DNA from: Castanea sativa
Taxonomy: Eukaryota; Streptophyta; Magnoliopsida; Fagales; Fagaceae
DNA length: 64,000 nucleotides
Assembly: GCF_040712315.1 (NCBI RefSeq)
Contig: NC_134013.1
Span: 655,001-719,000 of the forward strand
Reading direction: 5' to 3'
A program made the position numbers and the translations under genes. Positions 48,482 to 59,981 of the stretch are shown in pieces. The notes below the pieces were generated by a model that ran no database searches, was not told the DNA's origin, and saw only the letters and a program-made list of their open reading frames with translations. Numbering within the stretch: the first letter of the stretch is position 1; each line of letters opens with the position of its first letter.

Positions 48482-48707
48482 GGGTGCGTTCGGATAAAAC
48501 ATATTTTTGAAAATTGAAAATATCATAATAAAATAATTTTTAAATATTTAAATAGTATTGTGAAACTCATTTTTAATAAAAAATTGTTAAAAAAGTGTGC
48601 GTACTACGCACTTTGTCCTCTAAGCTGCAGAAACGAAAAAAAGAAAAGAAAAGAGAAAATGCAAGTTCAAAAAACACAGCCACAATAATCTCTATCCAAA
48701 CACATTC
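48482..48707. repeat. Tourist-like MITE nested in the hAT-like element
   Basis: GGGTGCGTTCGGATA and, reversed, GAATGTGTTTGGATA form the ends, flanked by TTA on both sides (48479-48481 and 48708-48710). This matches the PIF/Harbinger TTA target. Confidence 0.75.
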
Positions 48708-48719
48708 TTAGCGTGCTTG

Positions 48720-49140
48720 TACTTGGTCATATTTTTGAGTTTTTGAGGTAATTTTGTCATTTTTAGGTTTTGAGGGTATTTGGTAATTTTATAAGTTTCG
48801 GGAGTATTTTGGTCAATTTTTGAATTTCGGGGGTATTTTGGTAATTTTTAGGTTTTAGAGTATTTTGGTTATTTTTGAGTTCGAGGGTATTTTAGTCAAT
48901 TTTTGAGTTTCGGAGATATTTTGGTAATTTTTAGGCTTCGAGAGTATTATGGTCATTTTCTGGGTTTTGGGGGTATTTTAGTAATTTTTAGGCTTCAGGG
49001 TATTTTGGTCATTTTTTGGGTTTCGGGGGTATGTTGATAATTTTTAGGTTTTTGGGGTATTTTGGTAATTTTCAGATTTTGGGGGTATTTTGGTCATTTT
49101 TTAAAATTTTAGAGTACTTTAGTCATTTTCACTTTAGTGT
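48720..49140. repeat. Minisatellite, about 30-bp units
   Basis: Units of the type GGGTATTTTGGTAATTTTTA and GGTTTCGGGGGTATTTTGGT alternate for about 13 copies. Two subtypes differ at GTAAT versus GTCAT. Confidence 0.85.
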
Positions 49141-49304
49141 CATTTTAGTAATTTTGATAATTGGGTGGGTTGGGGTTTACTTATAATAATTGGATTGAGT
49201 TAAAAGCAATTAGTTAAATGGGTTTCAATGAGCAAATGAGTTTTATATACCCAACCTAATTATGTCCACCCAAACCCACCCATTTGCCACCTTAGTTGAC
49301 TCAG

Positions 49305-49842
49305 ATACGTGGTTATTCTTTTGAGTAATGGTCCATTAAACAATAACTGGCTTGTTAGAAAACTCCAAATTTTTTCGTGAAGCAAAAATTTCTTGTATTT
49401 ATTACTCGCAGTCGCAGATGTCGCCTTTTTGGAAAGGTGAGTACTAGGATTTGAAATTAAGGAGAATTACAGTTTTATCTCAAAAAAAGGAGAATTATAG
49501 TACTAGTTGCGCTTATTTTCACCACAATACCATATTTGGGAATTCCAGGCTTCCAGCAATGTAATTTTACATTACAAATACAATGTAAACGAAGAATTTT
49601 CCTGTAGTAAAATCATATCCCCTCCTCTCATTATTCATTGATAATAGAGTCCACTAATTAAAAATTTAATTAGTAAATCCCATATTACGTGAGAGAAGTG
49701 AAAACATCATAGTCGCACTCCCAAAATAATCCTAAAAATAATATAGTAGTATTAAGTTAAATATTTTGATTGAAAGAAATAAATAAAGAAAAATGTTTCA
49801 TAACATTTTCACAATAAATCTTAAGTGTCAAGCAATTACTAG
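49305..49842 (-). promoter_or_regulatory. Distal part of kinase C upstream region
   Basis: It resumes the kinase 5' flank displaced by the hAT-like element (GTGGTTATTCTTTTGAGTAA onwards) and stops at CAAGCAATTACTAG, where the LINE begins. No gene is seen. Confidence 0.6.
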
Positions 49843-50022
49843 CTCCATCGCATCAGAATAAATCCTAGAATGTGGCAGGTAGTTTAGATCCAGTTAAGAA
49901 GCATTCCTTTTGGCCCATATGCTCCAAGAAATATACGCAAATCTTTTAGCCATGTTCCCATTCTTGATGTTGAGAATTCCCATAAAGAGGTCTCGAAAAT
50001 TTGCAAAGTGGACCAAAAGTTG

Positions 50023-50235
50023 CTATTGGCAATAATCATCCTTCCACCATGTTTCTTTGACTGCTTGGCGTTCCCAAAGAGCATGAATGGTGTCTTCTAC
50101 CCCATTGTGGCAGCAATCACAAGTTGCAGTTCTCGTTACTTGTCGCCGAAACAGGTTTTTCTTTGTTGGAAGTGACTCGTTGCTTGCCCTCCACAGAAAG
50201 TTTTTTATTTTGCTTGGGATGTCAAAGTCCCACAA
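50023..50235 (-). pseudogene. LINE zinc-binding (zf-RVT) domain
   Basis: KIKNFLWRASNESLPTKKNL followed by CDCCHNGVEDTIHALWE is the zinc-binding domain found after the reverse transcriptase in plant LINEs. Confidence 0.8.
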
Positions 50236-50618
50236 GTCCTTTCAGAAGGTTCCCTCAGAAGATCGGTTTGACGATCCTGGTTTTTTTCCTTTGTTCTACC
50301 TCTATAAGCAATCAATATGCACTTTTAGTCGTATAGTTGTCGTCCTTAGAGCCAGACCAGATAAGGCAATCAATAGCTCGGCTTACACTCAGGGGAATGC
50401 TACTGATAGCCCTTGCTTCATGTGGCAGAAATTCCTCCTCGATCCTGTCATGTATCCATCTTGTACCATCTTCATTCAAGAGTACATAGACCCGAGTATT
50501 TCCAGGGAAGTTTTTCTGTGGTGAGATAACTTTGCTTGAGTGAGGGTCAGATAACCATCTGTCGCCTCTAATATGGACTTTCTCCCCATTCCCTATCCTT
50601 CAAACCGCACCAATTCAA

Positions 50619-52259
50619 TTACCTACCGTGCCTTAAGGATGCTTTTCCATACAAACAGGCCCTTCGTATTGACTGTTTCGTCCATGATTGTGCATTGGGG
50701 AAGTATTTTGCTTTGAAGACCTTGTAAAGAAGAGAATTTGTGTTATGGAGTAGTTGCCATACTTGCTTACCCAGCAAAGTTAAGTTGAAATTCTCTATGT
50801 CTTGAAATCCTAGGCCTCCTCTAGATTTGGGTTTGCACATTTTATTCCACGCAATCTAGTGAATTTTCCTTGTCTCTCCATTATATCCCCACCAAAATTT
50901 TCGGATTAGTGCTTCCATATCCCTGCATAGACTTTTTGGGAGTTTAAAACAATTCATAGTGTAGGTGGGCATTGCTTGTAGCATTTCTTTGATCAATACC
51001 TATTGGTTAGCTTGAGAAAGGAGTTTCTCTTTCCACCCTTCAATTTTATGCCAAATCCTTTCACAGATATAACTGAAGCTTTGTTTCTTTGCTCTACCTA
51101 TAAAAGAAGGGAGACCAAGGTATTTCTCAAATTGGGAAATAATGGTTACCCTAAGTTGATTCTTGATTGCTGTTTACTTATGATGGTTGGTGTTGGAGCT
51201 AAAGTAGAGTTGAGTTTTGTCCTTGTTAATGCACTACCCCGAAGCTCTTTCATATGCTTCTAGGATCTCCATCACCGTGGTGCATTCCTGGTCATTAGTT
51301 TTGCAAAAGAGAAGGTTGTCATCCGCAAAGAATAGGTGTGTGATTTTTGGACCATCCCTACACAAGGATACACCTTGATGGCCCCTCTATCCTCCGCCTG
51401 TTTAATAAGAGAGTGTAAACCTCCTGCACATAAGAGAAAGAAGTAAGGTGATAGAGGGTCTCCTTGCCGAAGCCTTCTTTGGGGATGAAATAAACCATGT
51501 AGTTCACCATTAATCATGACAGAGAATGAAACAGACCGTATACATGAACTGATTAGATTGATCCATTTATTTGCAAAGCCCAATTTTTCCATCAGTTTTT
51601 CTAAAAATTTCCACTCAACCCTGTCATATGCTTTGCTTATGTCCAATTTCAGAGCCATGTAACCAGTTTTTCCTTTCTTTTATATTTTTGAGGTGGTGCA
51701 AGGTTTCCAAGGCGATAAGGATGTTGTCTGATATAAGGCGATCAGACATGAAGGCACTTTGTGATTTTAAGACAAGTTTTGGGATACATTTTTTCAAAAG
51801 GTTTGCCATTGTTTTGGATATTATTTTGTACAGGACATTACATAAGCTTATTGGTCGAAAATCTGTTGGTCTTTCTGGAGATTTGTTTTTTGGGATGAGG
51901 GTGAAGAAATTATGATTAATATTGGAACGGAGGGAGCCCGTGTTTAGTACAGAGAGACAGGCAGCAGTGACATCTTGGCCCACTATGTTCCCATAAATTT
52001 TATAGAATAAGGGAGGCATACCGTCGGGTCCAGGTTCCGTCATTGCTTTCATCTGCTTGATGGCTTGCTCCACTTCCCCAATTGTGAAATCCTTGGTCAG
52101 GTAGGCATTCATGGTAGGGGTGACCTTGCACTCAACACCTTGAAGAATGGTCTCAAAATTGGATGGTGCCACTGAAATGAAGAGGTTTTTAAAGTATTCC
52201 ACCATTGCTGCCCCAATCTGTTTTTCATTCGTTGCTTCTGACCCATCCTCTAATTTCAA
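50619..52259 (-). pseudogene. LINE reverse transcriptase
   Basis: Motifs include GPDGMPPLFYKIYG, FRPISLCNVLYKIISKTMAN, KLDISKAYDRVEWKFL and RRLRQGDPLSPYFFLLCA. The catalytic FADD is encoded near 51325, but in a different frame from the preceding block, so a frameshift separates it. [20 protein letters not shown] near 50830 is the thumb-side motif. Confidence 0.85.
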
Positions 52260-52636
52260 TTTGGATATGAAATTCCTTCTGTTGCGTTGGGTAGCTCTAC
52301 TGTGAAAATAGCTAGTGTTTAAATCTCCATCTTGCAGCCAGCTTACCCTTGATCTCTGCTACCACATGCAATCTTCTTTGAGCATAAGATCAAATACCTC
52401 ACTTCTCAAGGTTCGAACCTATTCATGGTTTTCCCCAACCATGGATAGAGCTTCTGCTTGTGCTAAAAGCTTCTTTTTTTGGCTCAATAGTTTCCAAATG
52501 TGGCCAAAGGATAGCCTAGTCCAGGTTTTTAACTTTCTCCGACATTTATCAATCTTATGGACCAGTGTTGTCATCAAGTTATCTGAGTGTAGCCCCTCCC
52601 AAGCATTTTTGATGACTCCTTTGCATCGTTCGTCTT

Positions 52637-53377
52637 TCATCCACATTGCCTTAAAGCGGAAAGGGCGCCCATTCTTATAGAAACGCTTATTCTCATCATC
52701 AGAACAAATCCATAGTGGGCAATGGTCGGACAAGGATCCCGATATATGATGAACTCTGACCGATGGGAACATTTGTGACAATAGGGGGTGGCCACACCTC
52801 TATCAAGTCTGATCCATGTAACCACACCATCAAATTGGTTGTTGCACCATGTAAAGGGGGAACCTACAAACTCCAAGTCCCTGAAACCACAAAAATCCAA
52901 AGCTGCCCTGAATTCTACACAGCACTAAGGAAGATCCATATGAAGACATAAGTGCTTTAGTAGTGCTCATGAGTGTTCCCAGTTGGCCGTTACTGGGTCT
53001 CCATAGAAACCCGTAAACTGCCAGGCGTCATCCATTCCTGGGTTAACTACTACGTCTATGTAAGTTGGTAACGAGTTAAGAACCTGTAAATTCAATCCTT
53101 TTTTCCAGTACAGAGCTAGACCACCCCTTGCGTTGTGTCTGGGGACAATGAATAATTTTTCCATGTCAAGTTTAGGACAAAGGTTCTTAAGATATCTTTC
53201 TTTTGATCTTGTTTCCATAAGGAAAACCATGTTTGGGGAATATTTTTCACCATCTCGGTGAGCTCTAGGACTCCACGTGATTTCCCCAAACCACGGCAGT
53301 TCCAACTGATGTAGTTCATGGTGATCGGCATGGCTAGACATCAGCCACCGCCTCATTGTTGTAGGAATGTATCGCAT
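52637..53377 (-). pseudogene. LINE apurinic-type endonuclease
   Basis: It starts with NYISWNCRGLGKSRGVLEL (near 53320), followed by FLMETRSKERYL, GGLALYWKKG and, in another frame, FVGSPFTWCNNQFDGVVTWI with RLDRGVA. These match the N-terminal endonuclease of L1-type ORF2. Frame changes split it. Confidence 0.85.
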
Positions 53378-53523
53378 TCTGGGTTAGGGTTTGTTTTTTG
53401 GTAGGTCGGCTATCTTCGTGTTGGATGGGGGTTTTACGTGGTTCATAATCTGGCAAGGTTTCATCATGGGTTATGTTTTTTGTGTTTTGGGTCAGTTGGG
53501 TCCATGTGGTTTTGTGGGCTTTA

Positions 53524-54165
53524 GGGTCCATCCGTTTGGGTGGAAAATAAAGAGGATGGAAAATAGAAGAAGGAAAATAGGGTGAAAAATACTATTTTCC
53601 ATTGTTCGTTTGGGGAAGGAAAATAGGAAGGAGAGAAAATCGGAGAGAAAGTTTTCTCTCCGAGCCCACATTTTTTTTCCTTCCAAATCGGAAGGAAAAT
53701 CTGGAAAGAAAAGTGTTATGGTAGCACTTTTACAAAAATTCCCTCTTCCCACCTATTTTTTTTTCAACATTCTCTTCTCTCTCTCTCTCTCTCTCTCTTT
53801 TTTTTCAATGTTACACCTGAACGTTTTTTTTTTTTTTTAACGTTACCTAAACGTTTTTTTTCAACATGACCTAATCTAATTTTTACATTATAATAATAAA
53901 AATAATAATATAAATTTATATATATGATGTGATAAATTTTATATTATGTAATGAGTACAAATAAATCTATTTCTTACGTATTATGTAACAAGGGTATAAT
54001 AGTCAATTTATATAAATTATATTTTCCATCCTTCTATTTTTCTTTCTAACCGAACAAAAGAGTTTTCCACCCTCCTACTTTTCTACCCCTTGAACCGAAC
54101 ATATAAGAGGAAAAACTAAATATTTTTCATCCTCCCATTTTTCCACCCTTCAACCGAACGGACCC
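53524..54165. mobile_element. Tourist-like DNA transposon (642 bp) inside the LINE
   Basis: Ends GGGTCCATCCGTTTGGG and, reversed, GGGTCCGTTCGGTTG are flanked by TTA on each side (53521-53523 and 54166-54168). It contains a (CT)n run near 53780 and no coding sequence. It separates ORF1 from the endonuclease of the LINE. Confidence 0.8.
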
Positions 54166-55085
54166 TTAGTGGTTTTGCCTGGCTCGGTTTTAGTGGTGAG
54201 CATGGGTGGGTTGTTTTCTGGGTTATCGTGATTCATGGGTTCAGGAGTTAAAGTGGTAGAGGGAGGGATTATGGTTTTTGGTGTGGGCTTTTTGGGGGGC
54301 TCCACAAGTGATGGTCGAAGGTTTTGGGAGTTGTTGGTTTCTTTTTGGTCAATGATTGCTCTAATAATTGGTTTTGTAACCGTGGAGTCTTTTGCAATGA
54401 ATTCCATGTAAGGCATGCAACGTCTCTGCGGTTTCCGTGTTTTTCGGGCCAGCTGTTTCAATGCTAGCCGTTTGTTGCTCAGCTATACTGGAGTTCGGCA
54501 TCCTCGGCGCCGCCGTTGTCCATTTATGTGCTTTGTGCTTTGGTTCATCCCTCTTCGTTCTTGGTGTTTCCTCTTGTGTCCGATGTGGCTCTGTTGGCTT
54601 AAACTGATTCTTTGCTCCCATCGCAACCAGTCTATGTCTAGGGACCACTATTGAAAATTTCTTGTAAAACTAGTCAACATCTGCTCTAAGCCAATCATCG
54701 AATTGTTGTTCATCTTTTTTCAACGATCCCTTGCTCCTCAGCCAAGGCTCACAATCCCTATCATCGTGTAAGACTTTCCGCACCAATAGCAAAAGTTTGG
54801 CATACGTTCATACTTCAGAACAGCCCAGCCAATAGCTTTGCCCTCAGACCATATTTTTCGAACCCCGTCAAGTGGTTTTGTAATATCAATCCGGACCCTC
54901 ACTTGTAAATAGTTACCTGTGCTGCCTTCACCTTCAGATTCTGTCATGTGTAGTAAGGTTCCTAGAGTGCTCCCAATAGAATCACGAGTTTTAGGAGTAA
55001 GGCAGTGCATTGGGAGGTCGTGGATTTGTACCCAAAATGATGAAAATTGGAAGGAGAGGGCAGATATTGGAATGTTTGCCTCCAC
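54166..55085 (-). pseudogene. LINE ORF1 (DUF4283 domain, zinc knuckle)
   Basis: FWVQIHDLPMHCLTPKTRD and VRIDITKPLDGVRKIWSEGK, then WAVLKYERMPNFCYWCGK, match the DUF4283 plus knuckle proteins encoded by plant LINEs. A Pro/Thr/Lys-rich low-complexity tail (54150-54650) follows in shifted frames. Confidence 0.8.
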
Positions 55086-55087
55086 AC

Positions 55088-55533
55088 GTTCATATGTTTT
55101 TTATCAAAAGGGTGTTGATGATTTTGCTTTAAATTGGTGGGATTGTTGTTTTAATCGAAAGGGGTTGCTGATATTTGATCTGGGTCTTTGTTGTTTGGGT
55201 GAAATATTGATTGACAGTGATAAAACGTTAAGTTGTTATGGTTGTTATAATTGAAGGAAGGGTTTTGGATATTTGATCTGCCTAAGCCAGGTTCTGTGTG
55301 CATGTTGATGTATCATATTGTCATTGGGAAGAAGGATCGGCTTGTGAACGTGCCCACCTGGTTTCTGGGTGCTCTCAGGCCATTTTCCCTGCCCATTGAA
55401 CAAAAGGCCTTTTCATTTTGCGTTCCTAGAGATAGGTGGGATAGGGAGGTCTTTAAGCTGCACGGTGGCTAAGCAGAATTTGTCAAATTTACGGAGTTTT
55501 TTGGTAGTGAAATTGTTTTTTGAGTGATTTGAG
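55088..55533 (+). promoter_or_regulatory. 5' flank and leader of the complete carrier gene
   Basis: Non-repetitive DNA between the LINE and the carrier ATG. It is present once, because units 2 and 3 lack exon 1. A TTTGATCTG-containing motif occurs twice (about 55177 and 55273). An open frame at 55251-55472 has no recognisable domain. No convincing TATA box is seen. Only 446 bp separate the LINE from the ATG, so the promoter may be truncated or include LINE sequence. Confidence 0.45.
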
Positions 55534-58500
55534 ATGGATTCTTCGCAAGGGTCGGTGTTGTCTTCAAATGTGGCAGGGCTAGTTGATGGTTCATCAGCTC
55601 AAAGAGAGGTGTCTTACCTTGATGGTATTCCTATTTATGTCAAGGAGCTTATTGCTGGAGGTGCTGCTGATGCATTCGCTAAGACTACTGTTGCACCCCT
55701 GGAACGGATCAAAATACTCTTGCAGGTGAAGCATACAAACAAAAAAAAAAAAATGTTCCCATTCTCGAAATCTTTTCATTTTTTTTAATGAATATAATTA
55801 GATATAATGGTTCTACATGACTTATGTATCTTATAGATATGCTCACATGCACCCCATGAATTTTGGACCCCTAAACACGCCAGGCACCTGGGTATTGAAC
55901 CTATAACCTCATCTTCCACCTTGCTTCTTACAAGGGGAGGAGGTGCCGTTTGAGCTAAAGCTGATTGGCACCAAAAATATTACCATTAAGTTAACTTAAC
56001 TTTAACACAAACTATGGAGAATGCAACTTAAGCTACACCAAAATTCGGATGACGTTATTTAGAATGTGGATGGTTGGGGTTATGTGAAAAGGTAACCATT
56101 ATAGTTATTTTGGATAGAGTTTTTATCAAGTGGTTGGGGGACTTGGGGTGGGATTAAGTATAGTTATTAATATAGGGTTTTGAAATTATTAGGCATGGAA
56201 TAATGTGGAAATAATAAAAAGTTGAAGAACATATTTGGAGAGTGGGAGAAGCTATGGCCAATGAGCTCTAGCTCAATCACACGTCCTCCTCTGAGAATAG
56301 ATAGAGGATCAGGTCAAGGTTCAAAATCCATTGGATGTGTTTGTAACTTACCAATATCAAAATAAACAAATAAATGAAAAACTTTGGCATAAGTAATGTG
56401 TTTAAATAATAGATAAAGCAATGCCGTACATGTATGATCATTTGACAGGATGAACAGTTTTGCTTGTAGTTTGGAATCTTGTTATGATTGTAAGGATTTT
56501 TGTGTCTGATTTTGGAGATATAAATTATATGGGTATCACTTGGAATTTGGTTTATTTAAGGAAATAATAATAAAATAAAATAAAATAACAATGGGACCAT
56601 GGATGATGTACAATCTTGAAAGGCCAGAAGGTTAACAAACAGGGTAGCTTTAAAAACATAGGTAAGGAAGTCGCCAAGTTGATTGATATTTTTGCCTACC
56701 TGTAATGGCAATGAATGACAGAATTAGGTAAGAAGGGATAAGGTAATTTGATTTAGTTTAAAGATGTGAGAAGGACAGAAGGTACGATAGAAAGTTTGTT
56801 GAACTTGTGATACGACAGGCTATCATAGCATAAGCTCACAATAGGCTTAAATCTAAATGTAGGATGGGAAAAACCATATGTATAGTTGTCCCCAAGTATT
56901 GGGAAGGGCTTTGTTTGGCTCAAAAGGGAATGCAACTAATAGGCGAGTTATTTTATCATATTTGGAGTAATTTGATTGAGGACTATTTGGACTCAGAGAA
57001 GTTGTGTTATTAATGGGAGTTTGGCTCCTCTTGACGAGGTTAATCTCCCTTCCTATAAAATGCGTTTGCTTCACTTGACGGTTCTTTCTCTACTTATCTC
57101 AATCTTTTAGATGTTTTACATAGTAAGCAGTAAATGTCCCTTTCAGTATTTTCTTTCTTTACACTTCTGCAGGCATTTTTCAACGCAGTATCTAATACGG
57201 AGGATTGATTAGGAGTTGCAGTTTGATTTGTAGTTTGAGTATGGTTAGAATTTTGTTAAAAGTGATTACTCACACAAAATTGATACATAAAGTGAATTTT
57301 TTTACATGCTATGATTAATTTTAGTTTGTTATAATAAGTATTAAAGCTTGTTTTGAAGCTTGAAGCCTGGATTTATCATTAAATACTAAAATCTGGTGCT
57401 TTATACTTTTTCTTTTTTTGAAATTCATAATTATTTTTTTCCAGAATTTCTTAGCTGTCTTTTTCTGTTTTTTCTGTGTGGGGATATTTACAGACCAGAA
57501 CAGAGGGGTTCCATTCTCTTGGGGTGTTTCAATCTTTGAAGAAGTTACTGAAGCATGAAGGTTTTCAAGGATTCTATAAGTAAGTTCACACTCATTAAAT
57601 TCAATAATTTATTATATCTTTTTTTTTTTGATAAGTAACATAAAATTTTTATTGAAAATCATTTATTATATCTATCCCACAATAAAGTATTCTAGCTTAT
57701 ACTTGTATGTATTTTAGAGGAAACGGAGCAAGCGTCATTCGAATCATTCCTTATGCAGCCCTGCATTTCATGACTTATGAACAGTATCGGTGTTGGATCC
57801 TGAACAACTGTTCTGCCTTGGGAACGGGGCCCCTTATTGATCTTCTAGCTGGTTCAGCGGCTAGAGGAACTGCAGTTCTATGCACATATCCTTTAGATCT
57901 GGCTCGTACTAAACTTGCTTATCAGGTATATATCTTGCATAATAATGATGAAACATATGGTCTTATCTGAATGAGGTGGAGTATCTATGGCATAGTGTGA
58001 ACTTGTAGTTATTAAATGTAAATTAACAGATGTTTCTTGTTTACTTATCAAAAAACTGACATGTTTCTTGTTTAGGATTGTATTTAATACTACTAAATAT
58101 TTTTCTTTGTGAGTTGTTATCTAATTTCTTATGCTTTCCTCCCCATTTGTTTAAAAGATGAGTATTAAATATTCATCTAATTTGTTTTTATATGTGCCAA
58201 TACATGGAGTTTACCTCCAAATTAGTTTGATGGAAAATTCCTCTAGCACACTACGTGACAATTCAAAAGACCATCCACATGTAGTTTTAGTCACATGACC
58301 CATTTAATGAGTCACGTGATTTAATACACGTGGATGGTTTTAAAAATCACCACGTAATGGATTGTAGGAGATTTCTCCAAACTGGTGACTATGTCCTAAG
58401 AAAAAAATGTTGTAATGTTTCTGAAAGTTTATTTTAAATGTCTTGCATAATAATTTTCTTGTGCTAAATTTTGTCTGCTTTCTATATATTTCAAACATGT

Positions 58501-59930
58501 TATGTGAAGGATTTGATTCATAGATTTTTTTTTAAAAAAAATAAGTAATAATATTTATTAAAAAAAAAAAAACAACAACAACAAATACATAAATTTTTTT
58601 GGTTTAGGGAAGTGACAAACTATGTGAGGCTCTATATCAAGATGTTTCTCATAACTTATTATGATCTGCTTGTCTTACCTTTGATGGTGTACTCACAGAT
58701 AATTTGGGTGTAAATGCATAGTAGTTCAGTGTTTAGATGACTATTTAACTATGTTAAGCTGTTAGGGAATTTTATGTGGAGTTTTCTGGTTCTTTTTCAT
58801 CTTCTGGTTGATTGTTCTATAGTTAAAATTGTCATTATTTGATGCCTTTTTTACTTTTGTATTTAATTCTTTATGGTTTTGTAGGTTACTGACACTAGAG
58901 GAAGTTTTAATTATGGTATGAAAAGCAATCATGCTCAACCTGCATATAGTGGCATAAAAGATGTACTTAGAAGCGTTTACAAGGAAGGAGGTGCGTGTGG
59001 ACTTTATCGCGGTGTAGGTATGTATGTGCTACATTGTTATGTTCATTACCTTTCAATGTGGTGAGCCCCATGACATGGCATTTATGAGTATTGAAAGGGG
59101 TTTTTTTTCTTTGGGTTTGAGGGTGGGGGCGATTGCCTTCCCCCCCCCCCCCCCCCCAATTTTATGGCTATAACTACCCTTGTCAAAGTTGTTTGTCATT
59201 TTTTCCCCTCTTTCCCTATGTGATATAAAATATTGGGTGGTTAATATTCATTAAAAGCTTCCTTTGTTTGAGCAGGCCCAACACTCACTGGAATCCTTCC
59301 TTATGCTGGTTTAAAGTTCTACATATATGAGGAACTCAAGAGGCGTGTTCCTGAAGAGCATCAAACGTCCATTATGATGCGTCTCTCCTGTGGAGCTCTT
59401 GCTGGGTTATTTGGGCAGACCTTCACATACCCATTAGATGTTGTCAGGAGGCAGATGCAGGTATTGCCTATTACAATCCTTTTACACTGTTGGTAGCAAG
59501 GGAGCTGCTTTTTTTTTAACTGACTAAACACCAGAAGTATTTTCTGGGGCAGGCAAAAGTTGATGCAAGGGGAAGCCATGAGGGTAATATAGCTATTAAT
59601 GTCTCTATGAACCATGTTCTGAGCTCATGGTAGTTAAATGCTGGTAAAAAACTTTAGGGTTTCTGTCAGAAGACTTTTTTATTATTATTATTATTTTTTT
59701 ATTATTATAGCAAGCCACATGGTGAACAGGCTAGGGTTGCTGTTTTATTAATAATTGTAGTACAAAGTTTAGCTACAAAACCAGTTGTAGCCCAAGGCTA
59801 CAAACTCCTCTAATAAACTAACATGTGTAAAAAATGGCATGTGCATTGCACATGATTACTCAAGTAAACTTAACCCAACTAACCCTTTAACTACACTTAT
59901 TAAAAAAAAACTAAAAAACTAAAGTACAAG

Positions 59931-59981
<51 letters not shown>

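Larger units (their letters stand above)
47631..49295 (-). mobile_element. hAT-like non-autonomous element carrying an EXO70 fragment
   Basis: Ends are CTAGGGGCGGCAAAC on the left and, reverse-complemented, CTAAGGTGGCAAATG on the right, matching at the GGCAAA core. Flanks are TTGACTGAG (47622-47630) and TTGACTCAG (49296-49304), an 8-9 bp duplication with one mismatch; units 1 and 2 have a single GCGTTGACTCAGG. Inverted ends with a TSD of this size indicate the hAT superfamily. The 1.66-kb interior has no transposase but holds a host gene fragment, a MITE and a minisatellite. It lies 94 bp before the kinase C ATG. Confidence 0.8.
49843..55087 (-). mobile_element. L1-type LINE, 5'-truncated, inactive
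   Basis: Read on the - strand it gives ORF1 with a DUF4283-like domain and zinc knuckle, then an endonuclease, reverse transcriptase and a zinc-binding reverse-transcriptase-associated domain. The 5' end opens inside the DUF4283 domain. The 3' end lacks the RNase H and poly(A) tail usual for this type, so both ends are incomplete. No target duplication was found. Confidence 0.85.
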
